A DNA stretch of 64,000 nucleotides, taken from contig WLJX01000001.1 of assembly GCA_009701575.1 (NCBI GenBank), positions 61,844 through 125,843 of the forward strand, read 5' to 3'. Below, in pieces: positions 1 through 8,894 of the stretch. The notes beneath the pieces were generated by a model. It was not told where the DNA came from. It did not search any database and saw nothing but the letters and a program-made list of their open reading frames with translations. Within the stretch, counting starts at the first letter, position 1; each line of letters opens with the position of its first letter. Source of the stretch: Actinomycetota bacterium (lineage in GTDB: Bacteria > Actinomycetota > Actinomycetes > Nanopelagicales > Nanopelagicaceae). A program made the position numbers and the translations under genes.

Positions 1-1220
1 TGGCTAGGTAATTTCATGCCTTCAAACGGGGTGTTCTTACTCTTAGAGCTGAGTCTATTGCGGTCAACAATCCACGTCTTATCCGTGTCAATGATTGTTA
101 AATTCGCTTGTGCGCCCTTAATGATTTGATTTCCATGCTTGGAATAACCTGCGATTTTAGCCGGGGCAATAGACATCCGATCAACCAAATCAGACCAGTT
201 CATCAAATTGCTCTCAACCATGGATTTAACCACGACCGAAAGTGCCGTTTCGAGTCCGACCATTCCAAAAGCTGCGCTCTGCCATTCACAATCTTTATCT
301 TCAGTCGGATGAGGCGCGTGATCTGTGCCCACAATATCGATTGTCCCATCGGCTAAACCATTGCGTAACGCTAGGACATCCTTTTCGGTGCGCAATGGTG
401 GGTTCACTTTGAAGATTGGATCATAATTTTGTACTAATTCATCAGTGAGGAGTAAGTGGTGTGGCGTAACTTCAGCGGTGACGTTAATCCCCCGTGATTT
501 TGCAAAGCGTACTAAGTCAACGCCACCTGCTGTTGTTAAATGACAGATATGAAGGCGGCTTCCTACATGTTCCGCCAGAAGAATATCTCGAGCGATAATC
601 GCCTCTTCCGCTACCGCAGGCCAACCTGTAAGGCCAAGGCGGGCAGAAACGATTCCCTCGTTCATCTGCGACCCAACAGTTAGCGCAGGATCTTGTGCGT
701 GTTGGGCAATAATTCCATTAAAAGTTTTGACATATTCGAGTGCTCGGCGCATTAACAACGGATCCGAAACGCACTTTCCGTCATCACTAAAAATTCTCAC
801 CTTAGCTTTTGAATTTGCCATTGCCCCAAGTTCCGCAAGTGCTTCGCCTTTAAGACCTTGTGTCACGGCACCAATAGGGAAGACATCACATAAGCCTGCT
901 TCTTGACCCAACCTATAAACCTGTTCAACTACTCCCGCTGTATCTGCAACTGGGAAAGTATTCGCCATTGCAGAGATTGCGGTGTAACCACCCTTTGCTG
1001 CTGCCGCACTTCCCGTGGCCACGGTCTCAGAATCTTCTCGACCAGGTTCGCGCAAATGAGTATGCAAATCAACCAACCCAGGAATAAGCAAATTCTTTTT
1101 GGCATCGATAAATTCACCAACTTTTAACCCACTACCGATTTCGGAAATCACATCACCGTTAATAACTACATCAACGATATTTCCATCCAACATTCGGGCA
1201 TTTCCAATTGTGAAATGCAT
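1..1220 (-). CDS. pyrC: Dihydroorotase (PyrC), C-terminus cut by window edge
   Basis: Cyclises N-carbamoyl-aspartate to dihydroorotate, step 3 of de novo pyrimidine synthesis, in the cytosol. It is absent from the ORF track because the frame has no stop inside the window. Reading the minus strand from the ATG at 1220 gives MHFTIGNARML and then the class I metal-binding motif DLHTHLREPG. A later GTDHAPH motif carries the catalytic Asp. About 406 residues are visible and the reading frame runs off at base 1, so only a short C-terminal piece is missing. The start codon lies one base from the pyrB stop, so it is the third gene of a pyrR-pyrB-pyrC operon. The product call is very secure; only the 3' end is unseen. 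Confidence 0.95.
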   Translation of the reverse strand, partial: MHFTIGNARMLDGNIVDVVINGDVISEIGSGLKVGEFIDAKKNLLIPGLVDLHTHLREPGREDSETVATGSAAAAKGGYTAISAMANTFPVADTAGVVEQVYRLGQEAGLCDVFPIGAVTQGLKGEALAELGAMANSKAKVRIFSDDGKCVSDPLLMRRALEYVKTFNGIIAQHAQDPALTVGSQMNEGIVSARLGLTGWPAVAEEAIIARDILLAEHVGSRLHICHLTTAGGVDLVRFAKSRGINVTAEVTPHHLLLTDELVQNYDPIFKVNPPLRTEKDVLALRNGLADGTIDIVGTDHAPHPTEDKDCEWQSAAFGMVGLETALSVVVKSMVESNLMNWSDLVDRMSIAPAKIAGYSKHGNQIIKGAQANLTIIDTDKTWIVDRNRLSSKSKNTPFEGMKLPS

Positions 1221-2174
1221 TTACGCACTCACCTCTCCGGCAAGTGCTGCCCCTCCAAGTAATTGATAAAGAACTGCCATCCGTACGAGAACACCATTCG
1301 AAACCTGTGCAAGTACCACTGACTGATGAGAGTCCGCGCTCTCTGCAGAAATTTCTAACCCACGATTCATCGGACCGGGGTGCATAACTATTGCCTTGGA
1401 CTTCAAAGAATTTAACCTAGCCAAATCTAAACCGTAACCTCGCGAATATTCTCGTTCCGATGGGAAGAATGAATCGGCCATGCGTTCTGATTGCACCCGA
1501 AGAACCATAAGTACATCTACTTTATTAATTACCGAATCGAGGTCATAACTAACATCTACTTTCCAATCTGTAACACCTACTGGGATCAAAGTTGGTGGTG
1601 CGATAAGTGTTACGTGGGCTCCAAGTTTAGTTAGCAACAAGACGTTGCTACGGGCGACCCGAGAATGGAGAATATCGCCAACAATTCCAACCTTTAAGCC
1701 GGCAAAACTCTCGCGAAACTCCGGAAACTTACTGCGGATTGTGTAGGCATCTAAAAGCGCTTGGGTCGGATGTTCATGGGTTCCATCACCCGCGTTGATT
1801 ACCGACGCGCTTATCCAACCTGAATCTGCTAATCGTTGAGCAGCGCCCGAGGCACCATGTCGAATGACTACTGCATCCGCGCCCATGGCTTGGAGAGTTT
1901 GCGCCGTGTCCTTAAGAGATTCACCCTTGCTAACGCTCGAACCTTTTGCTGAAAAATTTATAACATCAGCAGATAACCGCTTTGCCGCGGATTCAAAGGA
2001 GATCCTTGTTCTAGTCGAATCTTCAAAGAAAAGATTTACAACTGTTCGCCCACGCAAGGTAGGGAGCTTCTTCATTGGTCCATCGGAAATCTTCGCTAAT
2101 TCACTCGCGGTGTTCAATATCTCAAGCGCATCCGAAGCACTTAAATCGTTTATCGAGAGCAGATGTTTTTTCAT
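1221..2174 (-). CDS. pyrB: Aspartate carbamoyltransferase catalytic chain (PyrB)
   Basis: Condenses carbamoyl phosphate with aspartate, the committed step of pyrimidine synthesis. The 317-residue length is normal for a catalytic chain. The carbamoyl-phosphate motif FEDSTRTR is at residues 50-57, followed by [14 protein letters not shown] near residues 128-141 and HPGPMNRG in the C-terminal aspartate domain. No regulatory PyrI gene is adjacent, as expected in Actinobacteria. It abuts pyrR upstream (2174/2175) and pyrC downstream (1221/1220), so the three genes are probably one transcript controlled at the pyrR leader. Confidence 0.97.
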   Translation of the reverse strand: MKKHLLSINDLSASDALEILNTASELAKISDGPMKKLPTLRGRTVVNLFFEDSTRTRISFESAAKRLSADVINFSAKGSSVSKGESLKDTAQTLQAMGADAVVIRHGASGAAQRLADSGWISASVINAGDGTHEHPTQALLDAYTIRSKFPEFRESFAGLKVGIVGDILHSRVARSNVLLLTKLGAHVTLIAPPTLIPVGVTDWKVDVSYDLDSVINKVDVLMVLRVQSERMADSFFPSEREYSRGYGLDLARLNSLKSKAIVMHPGPMNRGLEISAESADSHQSVVLAQVSNGVLVRMAVLYQLLGGAALAGEVSA

Positions 2175-2702
2175 TTACGCACCTGCCATTATCTCAACGC
2201 TATCTTCGCCGTCGATCTCGCTAAGGCGAACCTTTACGGATTCTGTGGCGGCCGTTGGAATATTCTTGCCTACGTAATCAGCTCGAATCGGTAGCTCGCG
2301 GTGACCGCGATCTACTAAAACTGCCAACTGCACAGTTCTCGGTCGACCGATTTCACCAAGTGCATCTAAGGCGGCACGAATAGTTCGACCAGAAAATAGA
2401 ACATCATCTACAAGAACAACATCTTTTCCTTCAATTCCACCACTTGGAATTAGCGTTGGCAACAAAGGTCGAGGTGGACGCAGTCTAAGGTCATCTCTAT
2501 GGAGCGTTATATCTAACGTTCCAACAGGAACTGGAGACTGTATTTCTCCTAAAAATTGTGCAATACGCTCCCCAAGGAATGCGCCTCGGGTTGGTATTCC
2601 AAGTAGAACAACGTTATCTAAACCGCGATTATGTTCAATGATTTCATGTGCAATGCGCTTTAGTGCTCGGCCAATTTCGCCGGCGTCCAGGACTGTAGCC
2701 AT
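2175..2702 (-). CDS. pyrR: Pyr operon RNA-binding regulator / uracil phosphoribosyltransferase PyrR
   Basis: PyrR binds pyr mRNA when UMP/UTP is plentiful and represses pyrimidine synthesis; it often keeps weak UPRTase activity. The 175-residue protein has the PRPP-binding motif [10 protein letters not shown] at about residues 98-107, typical of type I phosphoribosyltransferases. The start ATG at 2702 is preceded by an excellent SD (GAAGGAG, 2708-2714). The leader immediately upstream carries a consensus PyrR recognition loop, described separately. First gene of the pyrR-pyrB-pyrC operon and divergent from bldD, the same arrangement as in Streptomyces (recalled). Confidence 0.96.
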   Translation of the reverse strand: MATVLDAGEIGRALKRIAHEIIEHNRGLDNVVLLGIPTRGAFLGERIAQFLGEIQSPVPVGTLDITLHRDDLRLRPPRPLLPTLIPSGGIEGKDVVLVDDVLFSGRTIRAALDALGEIGRPRTVQLAVLVDRGHRELPIRADYVGKNIPTAATESVKVRLSEIDGEDSVEIMAGA

Positions 2703-2707
2703 TTTTT

Positions 2708-2743
2708 CTCCTTCGCCGCCTCTCTGGACGGATCGTTAAAGGA
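2708..2743 (-). promoter_or_regulatory. PyrR-binding hairpin sequestering the pyrR ribosome binding site
   Basis: In mRNA sense the leader contains GTCCAGAGAGGC (2729-2718), which matches the conserved PyrR recognition loop (consensus around UCCNGNGAGGY). It is closed by CCG/CGG and by a longer stem in which UCCUU (2743-2739) pairs perfectly with AAGGA (2713-2709) of the SD. Stabilising this hairpin by PyrR binding would hide the SD and block translation, as reported for mycobacterial pyrR leaders. Motif and pairing are seen directly; function is by family knowledge. There is no T-run after the hairpin, so transcription attenuation is less likely. Confidence 0.8.
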
Positions 2744-2814
2744 CCTTATTGCCTCTCGGGCGGGGAAAAGATACCACCTGTGGACAGGCAAATCCATCTG
2801 CGACTCCCCGTGCC

Positions 2815-2826
2815 TATTCTCGGGCA
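2815..2826 (+). promoter_or_regulatory. Leaderless -10 element of bldD
   Basis: TATTCT (2815-2820) is followed by six bases and then the bldD ATG. A -10 box at this distance puts the transcription start on or next to the A of ATG, predicting a leaderless mRNA. No SD precedes the ATG. A clear -35 is not visible. The same spacing recurs at many genes in the window. Confidence 0.6.
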
Positions 2827-3312
2827 ATGATAATAATTCCAGAACTTTCAATAGAAGAGATTGCCGTATCGATTAAGGCAGTACGTAAAGCTAAAGGTCT
2901 AACGCTGCGCCAGGTGGAGGAGAAATCTGGCGGGCTGTGGAAGGCGGTAGTCATAGGTTCATATGAAAGATGCGACCGCGCGCTATCTGTAAAGAAGGCA
3001 ATAACTCTTGCAAATTTTTACCAAGTTCCCCTAGATGAACTATTAGGACTTCACAAAGATGTAAAGGCCACTCCAAGAGAGAAGATAACTCTAGATATCC
3101 GAGCGACAAATAATCTGAGTCCAAGTGATAACGAGAGCGCAAATATCAGAAATTTCGCCACATTAATCTGCGCAAAACGACGAGATTGGAATGGCGAGGT
3201 ACTGTCTATTCGTAACTCTGATTTAACAACTATTGCTCTACTGCTAAATAAGGATGAGGCAACTTCATACGATTGGCTTTTGAACCGCGGATTACTCTTA
3301 GCAAAACCCTAA
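2827..3312 (+). CDS. bldD: BldD-family transcriptional regulator with intact c-di-GMP motif
   Basis: Small DNA-binding regulator of 161 residues. The N-terminal XRE-type HTH spans about residues 11-75 and includes the BldD-like block GLWKAVVIGSYERCDRA (residues 37-52). The C-terminal domain contains RRDWNGEVLSIRNSD (residues 118-132), which fits the c-di-GMP-binding signature RxD-x8-RxxD of Streptomyces BldD. The ORF track begins at 2749, but the ATG at 2827 matches BldD length and has a leaderless -10 box. It is divergent from pyrR and nearly abuts nusB (5 nt), as in Streptomyces. In that genus BldD represses development genes; the role in a non-sporulating planktonic cell is unknown. Confidence 0.92.
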   Translation: MIIIPELSIEEIAVSIKAVRKAKGLTLRQVEEKSGGLWKAVVIGSYERCDRALSVKKAITLANFYQVPLDELLGLHKDVKATPREKITLDIRATNNLSPSDNESANIRNFATLICAKRRDWNGEVLSIRNSDLTTIALLLNKDEATSYDWLLNRGLLLAKP

Positions 3313-3317
3313 TTAAA

Positions 3318-3725
3318 TTAAAGCGCGAATGATGGTTTGAGAATTATGATTCGACCCAAGACGCCATTAATATATTTTGCAGAGTCATCAGTCGAAAGTT
3401 CAGTAGCGATTTCTACCGCTTCAGAGACCGCGATTTGATCATCTAAGCCATCTACCCAGAGCAGTTCAAATAGTGCAATCCGCAAAATATTACGATCTAT
3501 TGCAGGCATCCGATCCATATCCCAGCCTTGGGCGTAAGTCGTAATCAATTCATCGATCTTGCTTCGATGTTCTGCAACCCCAACCAGCAACTCGGCTACA
3601 TATTCACCTTGTGATAGTTCTTCAGCTGGTCGCAGCGCTAGAAGATCAAGGGCACTTGCACCACGAATATCAGCCTCGTAAAGGAAATCTAAAGCACGCT
3701 TGCGCGCCTTTCGGCGTGCGCTCAC
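3318..3725 (-). CDS. nusB: Transcription antitermination factor NusB
   Basis: All-helical RNA-binding protein of 135 residues that, with NusE (S10), loads on boxA RNA to support antitermination of rRNA transcription. It starts with the typical SARRKARKRALDFLYEADIRG and has the family blocks MPAIDRNILRIALFEL and VSEAVEIATELS. The GTG start (3725-3723) overlaps the last base of the efp stop codon, so the two genes are translationally coupled. It converges on bldD with only 5 nt between the stops, leaving no room for a separate terminator. Confidence 0.96.
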   Translation of the reverse strand: MSARRKARKRALDFLYEADIRGASALDLLALRPAEELSQGEYVAELLVGVAEHRSKIDELITTYAQGWDMDRMPAIDRNILRIALFELLWVDGLDDQIAVSEAVEIATELSTDDSAKYINGVLGRIIILKPSFAL

Positions 3726-4285
3726 TAGTTTGCTCGACCTAGATATGCACCTGTGCGGGTATCAACTAAAACTTTCTCATCTTGCTTTATAAACAATGGC
3801 ACTTGAACAGTTATGCCTGTCTCTAGTGTGGCTGGCTTTGTTCCACCAGAAGAGCGGTCGCCCTGCAACCCAGGTTCGGTATAAGTGATAGTTAATTCAA
3901 CCGAAGCTGGAAGATCAATATAAAGTGGATTGCCTTCATGGATGGCAACATTCGCTTCACAGTTTTCAAGCATGTAATCTGCAGAATCACCCACCACGGT
4001 CGCAGAAATATTCATCTGATCAAAGGTCTTCTGATCCATGAAAACAAAATCATCACCATCTCGATAAAGGAAAGTCATATCGCGCTTTTCAAGAATCGCA
4101 ACATCTACTTTTACGCCGGCATTTAGCGTGCGATCGATTACTTTTCCAGTAGTCACTGATTTCAATTTGGTCCGAACGAAGGCTGGCCCTTTGCCCGGTT
4201 TGACGTGTTGGAACTCAACAACATTCCAGAGCTGACCTTCGATCTCTAAACACATGCCGTTCTTTAAATCATTTGTTGTTGCCAT
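3725..4285 (-). CDS. efp: Translation elongation factor P
   Basis: Relieves ribosome stalling at polyproline stretches. The 186-residue protein has the three-beta-barrel EF-P layout. The loop [14 protein letters not shown] places Lys32 at the usual modification position; the P-G-K-G-P context is like other actinobacterial EF-P proteins. The C-terminal block [16 protein letters not shown] is the standard OB-fold signature. The start ATG at 4285 follows a 98-bp gap after aroQ in which nothing coding is visible; Streptomyces has an Xaa-Pro peptidase gene there (recalled), so loss of that gene is a fair inference. Confidence 0.97.
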   Translation of the reverse strand: MATTNDLKNGMCLEIEGQLWNVVEFQHVKPGKGPAFVRTKLKSVTTGKVIDRTLNAGVKVDVAILEKRDMTFLYRDGDDFVFMDQKTFDQMNISATVVGDSADYMLENCEANVAIHEGNPLYIDLPASVELTITYTEPGLQGDRSSGGTKPATLETGITVQVPLFIKQDEKVLVDTRTGAYLGRAN

Positions 4286-4383
4286 TATCGAATTTCCGTT
4301 TCCAAGAAGCTTTGGCTGCGATTTGCGCCCGATGCAATGCCTTAAGAATACCTGAAGAGTTTGGTTGGATTTACTTACTGCGG

Positions 4384-4815
4384 CTACTTAGCCATGCGAG
4401 AAATTGCGAGCAGCGCGAGGCGATACGAATCTGGGCCAAAACCAGCGATCGTTCCGTTGGCAACTCCTGAGATAACGGAGGTATGGCGGAACTCCTCGCG
4501 AGACATCGGATTAGATAGATGAACTTCGATTAATGGCGCCTTCACCATATCTGCGGCATCGCGAATTGCATACGAATAATGAGTAAATGCTGCTGGGTTA
4601 ATGACCACGGGGATGTTTTTGTCAGCCGCTTCATGCAACCAAGAAATTATTTCTACTTCGCTATCGCTTTGCCTGACATCACATTCGATATTCAATTCCT
4701 TGCCCGCAGAAATAATGAGCTCGGTTAACGAAGGGAAATCGATATCACCATATACCTTTGAATCACGCAGATCTAAGCGACCTAGATTTGGCCCATTTAA
4801 AACTAAAATTTTCAT
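4384..4815 (-). CDS. aroQ: 3-dehydroquinate dehydratase, type II
   Basis: Dehydrates 3-dehydroquinate to 3-dehydroshikimate (shikimate pathway step 3). The 143-residue length is typical of the dodecameric type II enzyme. Visible active-site elements are NGPNLGRL near the N-terminus, Arg17 and Tyr22 in the flexible lid (RDSKVYG), [15 protein letters not shown] and REEFRHTS. The start overlaps the aroB stop by 4 nt (ATGA), so it is coupled to aroB in the aro operon. The lid motif is slightly divergent, but the catalytic pair is present. Confidence 0.95.
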   Translation of the reverse strand: MKILVLNGPNLGRLDLRDSKVYGDIDFPSLTELIISAGKELNIECDVRQSDSEVEIISWLHEAADKNIPVVINPAAFTHYSYAIRDAADMVKAPLIEVHLSNPMSREEFRHTSVISGVANGTIAGFGPDSYRLALLAISRMAK

Positions 4816-5852
4816 GAGCTAATTCTCTCATAAGCGCTTGCTAATTGGTCGTTAGTTACATTTTCTAACCAGATGGGTTTAGCAACCCCTTCCAAACCGA
4901 TAAATCTCAAGCTCGCTCCTCGAGCCTTCTTATCACTCGACATTAAACTCAAGAGCTTCGGGAATTCACCACTCTTGTAAGATACGGGCAGTTCGTATTT
5001 CTGAAGAAGTTCGCGATGTTGAACAACAATTTCACTGGCAATTTTTCCAAGTTGATTACTCAATTCTGCGGCAAAAACTAACCCGATCGAAACCGCTTCG
5101 CCATGACGAAGTTTGTAACCTTCCAACTTCTCAACCGCATGCCCAAGGGTGTGACCATAGTTGAGAATTTCACGAAGACGGTTCTCCTTGAAATCAGAGC
5201 TGACAATTTTCGCTTTCACATCGATACTGCGCCAGATCAACTCAGAAATATTTTTCTTTCCATCATTCGCTAAATCCAAAATAACTGTGTCGGCAATAAA
5301 ACCAGCCTTAATGACTTCAGCCATTCCGGCGTTGAAGTCTCTAGCAGGTAGCGATTGCAGAAAACTTTCGTCAATTGTTACAGAAACTGGTGAATGAAAT
5401 GATCCAATTAAATTCTTTCCATGCTCGCTATTTATTCCAGTCTTTCCACCAATCGCTGCATCAACCATGCCAGCTAGTGAAGTTGGAATTGCATGCCAGG
5501 CGATACCACGGAGCCAAGTCGCGGCCACAAACCCAGCTAAATCAGTTGTTGCTCCCCCACCGATGCCCACTATGCAATCGCTCCGGGTCAAACCGAATTC
5601 ACCACAAACCTCCCACATCTCCAGTAGGAAATCGGGTGATTTTGCAGCTTCACCACTTGGCGTACTAACTAGCTGAACCTGCGAATCTAAGCTCTTCGCG
5701 ATGTTGTCAATTTTCAAAAGAGTTACCAGTTCAACTGGAGCAACTATCAATATTTTCTCGTAACTTTTAGAAATTTCGACCAGGGCATCGCGCCATTTGC
5801 GATCAAAATTTATCGAATACTCTCTCTCGGCTGAAATAGAAATAGATCTCAT
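4812..5852 (-). CDS. aroB: 3-dehydroquinate synthase
   Basis: Converts DAHP to 3-dehydroquinate using NAD and a divalent metal. 346 residues. The NAD/substrate region GIGGGATTDLAGFVAATWLRG and the block HAIPTSLAGMVDAAIGGKTGIN are characteristic. Metal ligands are expected in AEVIKAG (Glu) and in NYGHTLGHAVE (His), both present, with a further His in RHGEAVSIG. It lies between aroK and aroQ with 4-nt overlaps on both sides. Confidence 0.97.
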   Translation of the reverse strand: MRSISISAEREYSINFDRKWRDALVEISKSYEKILIVAPVELVTLLKIDNIAKSLDSQVQLVSTPSGEAAKSPDFLLEMWEVCGEFGLTRSDCIVGIGGGATTDLAGFVAATWLRGIAWHAIPTSLAGMVDAAIGGKTGINSEHGKNLIGSFHSPVSVTIDESFLQSLPARDFNAGMAEVIKAGFIADTVILDLANDGKKNISELIWRSIDVKAKIVSSDFKENRLREILNYGHTLGHAVEKLEGYKLRHGEAVSIGLVFAAELSNQLGKIASEIVVQHRELLQKYELPVSYKSGEFPKLLSLMSSDKKARGASLRFIGLEGVAKPIWLENVTNDQLASAYERISS

Positions 5853-6361
5853 ATTTTGATTCCCAACGCTGAAATAATCTCTTGCGCCACCTCAATTGGC
5901 TTTCGGTTGTCCGTCGCTATCTGCATTGTTGAAAGCGATTCATAAATAGGTCTCCGAACCTCCATCAAAGCCATCCACTGCTGACGCGGATTGATTGTTA
6001 AGAGCGGACGCTCCTTATTGAACCCAACTCTCGGTGCAGCTTGTGAAATAGAAACCTGTAAGTAGGCGACAGGTAAGCCACTCTTCTTTAGCAACTCAGA
6101 AACATCTGAATCCAAAACTGATCCGCCACCAAGTGCGACCACGCCGCTTGCCTGCGTCAAGGCTTCAATCACTACCTCTTTTTCCATTGCACGGAATACA
6201 GGCTCACCATCTTCGGTAAAAATCTCTGAGATCTTCTTGCCGCATCGCTTTTCGATTTCCAAATCTGTATCCAAAATTTCACATTGCAACAACTTCGCGA
6301 GCTGTCTTCCTACTGAGGATTTACCCGCTCCTGGCGGACCGATTAGAACCGCCTTTGGCAT
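5849..6361 (-). CDS. aroK: Shikimate kinase
   Basis: Phosphorylates shikimate at the 3-OH using ATP. The 170-residue P-loop kinase has Walker A GPPGAGKSS at residues 8-16, a DTDLEIEKRCG segment whose Asp binds shikimate, VVALGGGSV (shikimate-binding GGG) and the lid Arg in ERPLL. The start ATG overlaps the aroC stop by one base. Neighbours are aroC upstream and aroB downstream, the canonical actinobacterial aroC-aroK-aroB order. Confidence 0.97.
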   Translation of the reverse strand: MPKAVLIGPPGAGKSSVGRQLAKLLQCEILDTDLEIEKRCGKKISEIFTEDGEPVFRAMEKEVVIEALTQASGVVALGGGSVLDSDVSELLKKSGLPVAYLQVSISQAAPRVGFNKERPLLTINPRQQWMALMEVRRPIYESLSTMQIATDNRKPIEVAQEIISALGIKI

Positions 6362-7545
6362 TATGCGATTCCGAGGTTCTCGATGAAATTCTTATAGTTG
6401 CGTGCTACTTCGCCAACGCTATCGCCACCAAATTTTTCAAGAACTGCATCCGCTAAAACAAGTGCGACCATCGCCTCGGCAACAATTCCTGCTGCTGGAA
6501 CCGCGCAGACATCAGAACGTTGATTGATGGCCTTTGCTGCTTCACCAGTTGCAGTATCGATTGTGTCTAGGGCTTTAGGTACTGTTGATATAGGTTTCAT
6601 GGCAGCGCGAACACGTAAAATTTCTCCGTTAGTTATTCCACCCTCTGTTCCACCAGCGCGATCCGTGCGTCTAACAATTTTCCCAGCTGCGTTCTTCTCA
6701 ATTTCATCATGTGCTGATGATCCGCGTCGCCTGGCAGATTCAAATCCATCGCCAAGTTCTACGCCTTTGATTGCCTGAATTCCCATTAATGCACCTGCCA
6801 GTTTTGAATCCAGTCGGCGGTCCCAATGAGTGTGCGATCCAAGTCCTACTGGAACATTAAAAGCTAAAACCTCTACAACTCCACCCAATGTGTCGCCATC
6901 TTTATGGGCGCTTTCGATCTCTTTCACCATCTCTGCACTGAGCGATGTATCAGCGGCTCTAACGGGATCTTCATCAACAGCAAGACGATCCGCATAAGTT
7001 GGCAATTTATAACCAGCTTTCGCGACAGCACCGCCTATTGAGATAACGTGGCTCATAATTTTTATACCAATTGCTTGATCTAGGAATGCTCTGGCTACAG
7101 CGCCAAGTGCAACACGAGCGGCAGTTTCACGTGCGCTAGCTCTCTCTAAAATTGGGCGGGCATCATCAAAGTCGTACTTCTGCATTCCAACTAAATCTGC
7201 ATGTCCTGGTCTAGGTCGAGTCAGCGGCGCATTTCTAGCTAATTCACTTAACTCATTTGGATCTACTACTTCTGGGGCCATTACCTTCGACCATTTTGGC
7301 CATTCTGAATTACCAATCTGAAGGGCAATGGGACCACCTTGTGATTTCCCATGTCGAACTCCACCAAGAATTGAAACCACATCTGCCTCAAAAGTTTGTC
7401 TCGCCCCTCGACCAAAACCTAATCGACGGCGTTGCAGGTCCGCATCGATCATCTCTTTAGTGATTTCAATATGTGCGGGCATTCCTTCGAGGATTGCACT
7501 GAGTGCAGGTCCATGAGATTCACCAGCGGTTAACCAACGAATCAC
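6361..7545 (-). CDS. aroC: Chorismate synthase
   Basis: Makes chorismate from EPSP with reduced FMN. I moved the start from the ORF-track position (7695) to GTG 7545. There the protein begins [21 protein letters not shown], the standard chorismate synthase N-terminus, and a GAGGGAG SD lies five bases upstream. The upstream 50 residues of the ORF look like read-through of non-coding DNA. The resulting 394 residues match the family. Signatures include [22 protein letters not shown] and [11 protein letters not shown]. Bases 7546-7639 hold no gene. Confidence 0.96.
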   Translation of the reverse strand: MIRWLTAGESHGPALSAILEGMPAHIEITKEMIDADLQRRRLGFGRGARQTFEADVVSILGGVRHGKSQGGPIALQIGNSEWPKWSKVMAPEVVDPNELSELARNAPLTRPRPGHADLVGMQKYDFDDARPILERASARETAARVALGAVARAFLDQAIGIKIMSHVISIGGAVAKAGYKLPTYADRLAVDEDPVRAADTSLSAEMVKEIESAHKDGDTLGGVVEVLAFNVPVGLGSHTHWDRRLDSKLAGALMGIQAIKGVELGDGFESARRRGSSAHDEIEKNAAGKIVRRTDRAGGTEGGITNGEILRVRAAMKPISTVPKALDTIDTATGEAAKAINQRSDVCAVPAAGIVAEAMVALVLADAVLEKFGGDSVGEVARNYKNFIENLGIA

Positions 7546-7639
7546 AGCGACTCCCTCTAATCTCTCCAAAATAATCCGCCAAAGCGGATTGCAGGCTCCT
7601 ATTGTGTCAGAAGTTTGATGCTCCGCGCTTGAAATAGCG

Positions 7640-8053
7640 CTATACCGAAGCGAGAAAAGCCAGAAAAATAAAAGGTGCAAATGGAATGCTGCCACTGAAT
7701 TTTCGCGAATATAGGGACGAAGCGATGCTAAATAATCCTCCCAATATCCAACTCCATGAAAAATACACTAACCAACCAGTGAAAACTGGGGCCCAAATCG
7801 TCATAACCCAGAAGAGCTTTAAATCCCCTGGACCTATCCGTCCGTTGAAAATTATATGGGCGGCGATCATCAGGAAAGTTGTGAGGCCTACGCAAATTAG
7901 AGCACCTGAATCGAAGGATTTTAGATTGGCAAGAATCGAGAATATCGCGAAGAAAGCAAGACTTCTATTTCTAATAATTCGATTTTTAATATCACTCCAT
8001 GAAATTAGGAGTGCGGAAATGAGATAACCACCGAGTGCAAATAATTCAAACAC
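7640..8053 (-). CDS. Small A24-type prepilin peptidase
   Basis: Membrane aspartic peptidase (TadV/CpaA-type, 137 residues) that cleaves prepilin-like signal peptides at the cytoplasmic face. The two catalytic Asp motifs are visible: [12 protein letters not shown] (Asp21) and the hallmark GPGDLK (Asp77). About four to five hydrophobic segments fill the rest. The N-terminal methyltransferase domain of PilD is absent, as in short archaeal/Tad-type enzymes. The start is GTG 8053 with a leaderless -10 box (TAAATT, then 6 nt). A similar gene sits between aroC and aroE in Streptomyces (recalled). It implies that pilin substrates exist elsewhere in the genome. Confidence 0.88.
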   Translation of the reverse strand: MFELFALGGYLISALLISWSDIKNRIIRNRSLAFFAIFSILANLKSFDSGALICVGLTTFLMIAAHIIFNGRIGPGDLKLFWVMTIWAPVFTGWLVYFSWSWILGGLFSIASSLYSRKFSGSIPFAPFIFLAFLASV

Positions 8054-8065
8054 TCTGGAAATTTA
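8054..8065 (-). promoter_or_regulatory. Leaderless -10 element of the prepilin peptidase gene
   Basis: On the minus strand TAAATT (8065-8060) is followed by six bases (TCCAGA) and then GTG at 8053. No SD is seen. This predicts a leaderless GTG-start transcript internal to the aro cluster. Confidence 0.55.
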
Positions 8066-8105
8066 GCTTAGAAAGCTTCCCCGTTTCTGAAGGCTGTGGA
8101 TATCG

Positions 8106-8894
8106 CTAATCCTTCGAAACGTGCGACAGCAATTGTGTGCGCATTGAATCGAAGCTGAAAGTTTTACCTGTGAATATTTCTATTTGGAAAAGCGCCTGTT
8201 CCACGAGCAAATCACGCCCACTAATTACCTTACCTCCCAGCTCGGAGTATCGCTTAGCGAAATCGGTCGGCCAAGGTTTATAGAGACATTCGACCAAAGT
8301 GCCTTGCGCATTTTTCAAGTTGTTTACATAACTGTCGTACACATTTACTGGAGTGCTTTGAATTATCAAATCATATGAATCCAAGTTTGCAGACATCTCT
8401 AGGTGAGTTAACGAAACCTCAGGCGCTGCTTTTGCCATACCTATTAAGCGATCTGGCGAACGAAGCAATACATCTATCTTGCCCACCTTAGAGTTGAGTG
8501 CGCCGGCAGCGGCTCGAGCCGTTCCTCCGCCACCAATGATGGCAACTTTCGAATCTTGCGAAACCTTAAGAAGATTTGCGAAGGCTAGGTAATCAGTTGA
8601 TGTAGCGTGCCATTCACTTTCCAACCTATACAGAGTGTTCGCTGAATTAATACGAAGAGCAGTTTCGCTTACCGAGTCGCAATATCCAATTGCAATTTCC
8701 TTAAGTGGCATCGTCAAAGAGAATCCAGTCCAACCATTCTTCGCGCTTTCTGAAAAGAAGCTCGGAAAAATTTTTTCATCAACCTCAATAGCGGTGTATT
8801 CACCAACAGAACCGAGTATCTCGTAGGCTTTCTTGTGAATTTTTGGTGAGAGCGAATGTGTTATCGGTGAACCCAAAACCGCGGCTTTAATCAT
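8106..8894 (-). CDS. aroE: Shikimate dehydrogenase
   Basis: NADP-dependent reduction of 3-dehydroshikimate to shikimate. 262 residues. The N-terminal substrate domain has SLSP (residues 14-17), catalytic Lys65 in TMPLKEI and Asn86 in NSANT. The catalytic Asp is D101 in TSTDYLAF; the usual Asn before Thr-Asp is Ser here. The Rossmann glycine motif GGGGTARA is at residues 121-128 and the C-terminal GRDLLVEQALFQ is typical. The start overlaps the mltG stop by 4 nt. Downstream, 52 bp separate it from the prepilin peptidase, which has its own promoter-like element. Confidence 0.94.
   Translation of the reverse strand: MIKAAVLGSPITHSLSPKIHKKAYEILGSVGEYTAIEVDEKIFPSFFSESAKNGWTGFSLTMPLKEIAIGYCDSVSETALRINSANTLYRLESEWHATSTDYLAFANLLKVSQDSKVAIIGGGGTARAAAGALNSKVGKIDVLLRSPDRLIGMAKAAPEVSLTHLEMSANLDSYDLIIQSTPVNVYDSYVNNLKNAQGTLVECLYKPWPTDFAKRYSELGGKVISGRDLLVEQALFQIEIFTGKTFSFDSMRTQLLSHVSKD

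Noticed and set aside
2777-2788. CCTGTGGACAGG inverted repeat between pyrR and bldD as an operator
   Set aside because: A 5-bp half-site palindrome is too short to claim; it does not resemble a BldD box and no second copy was seen.
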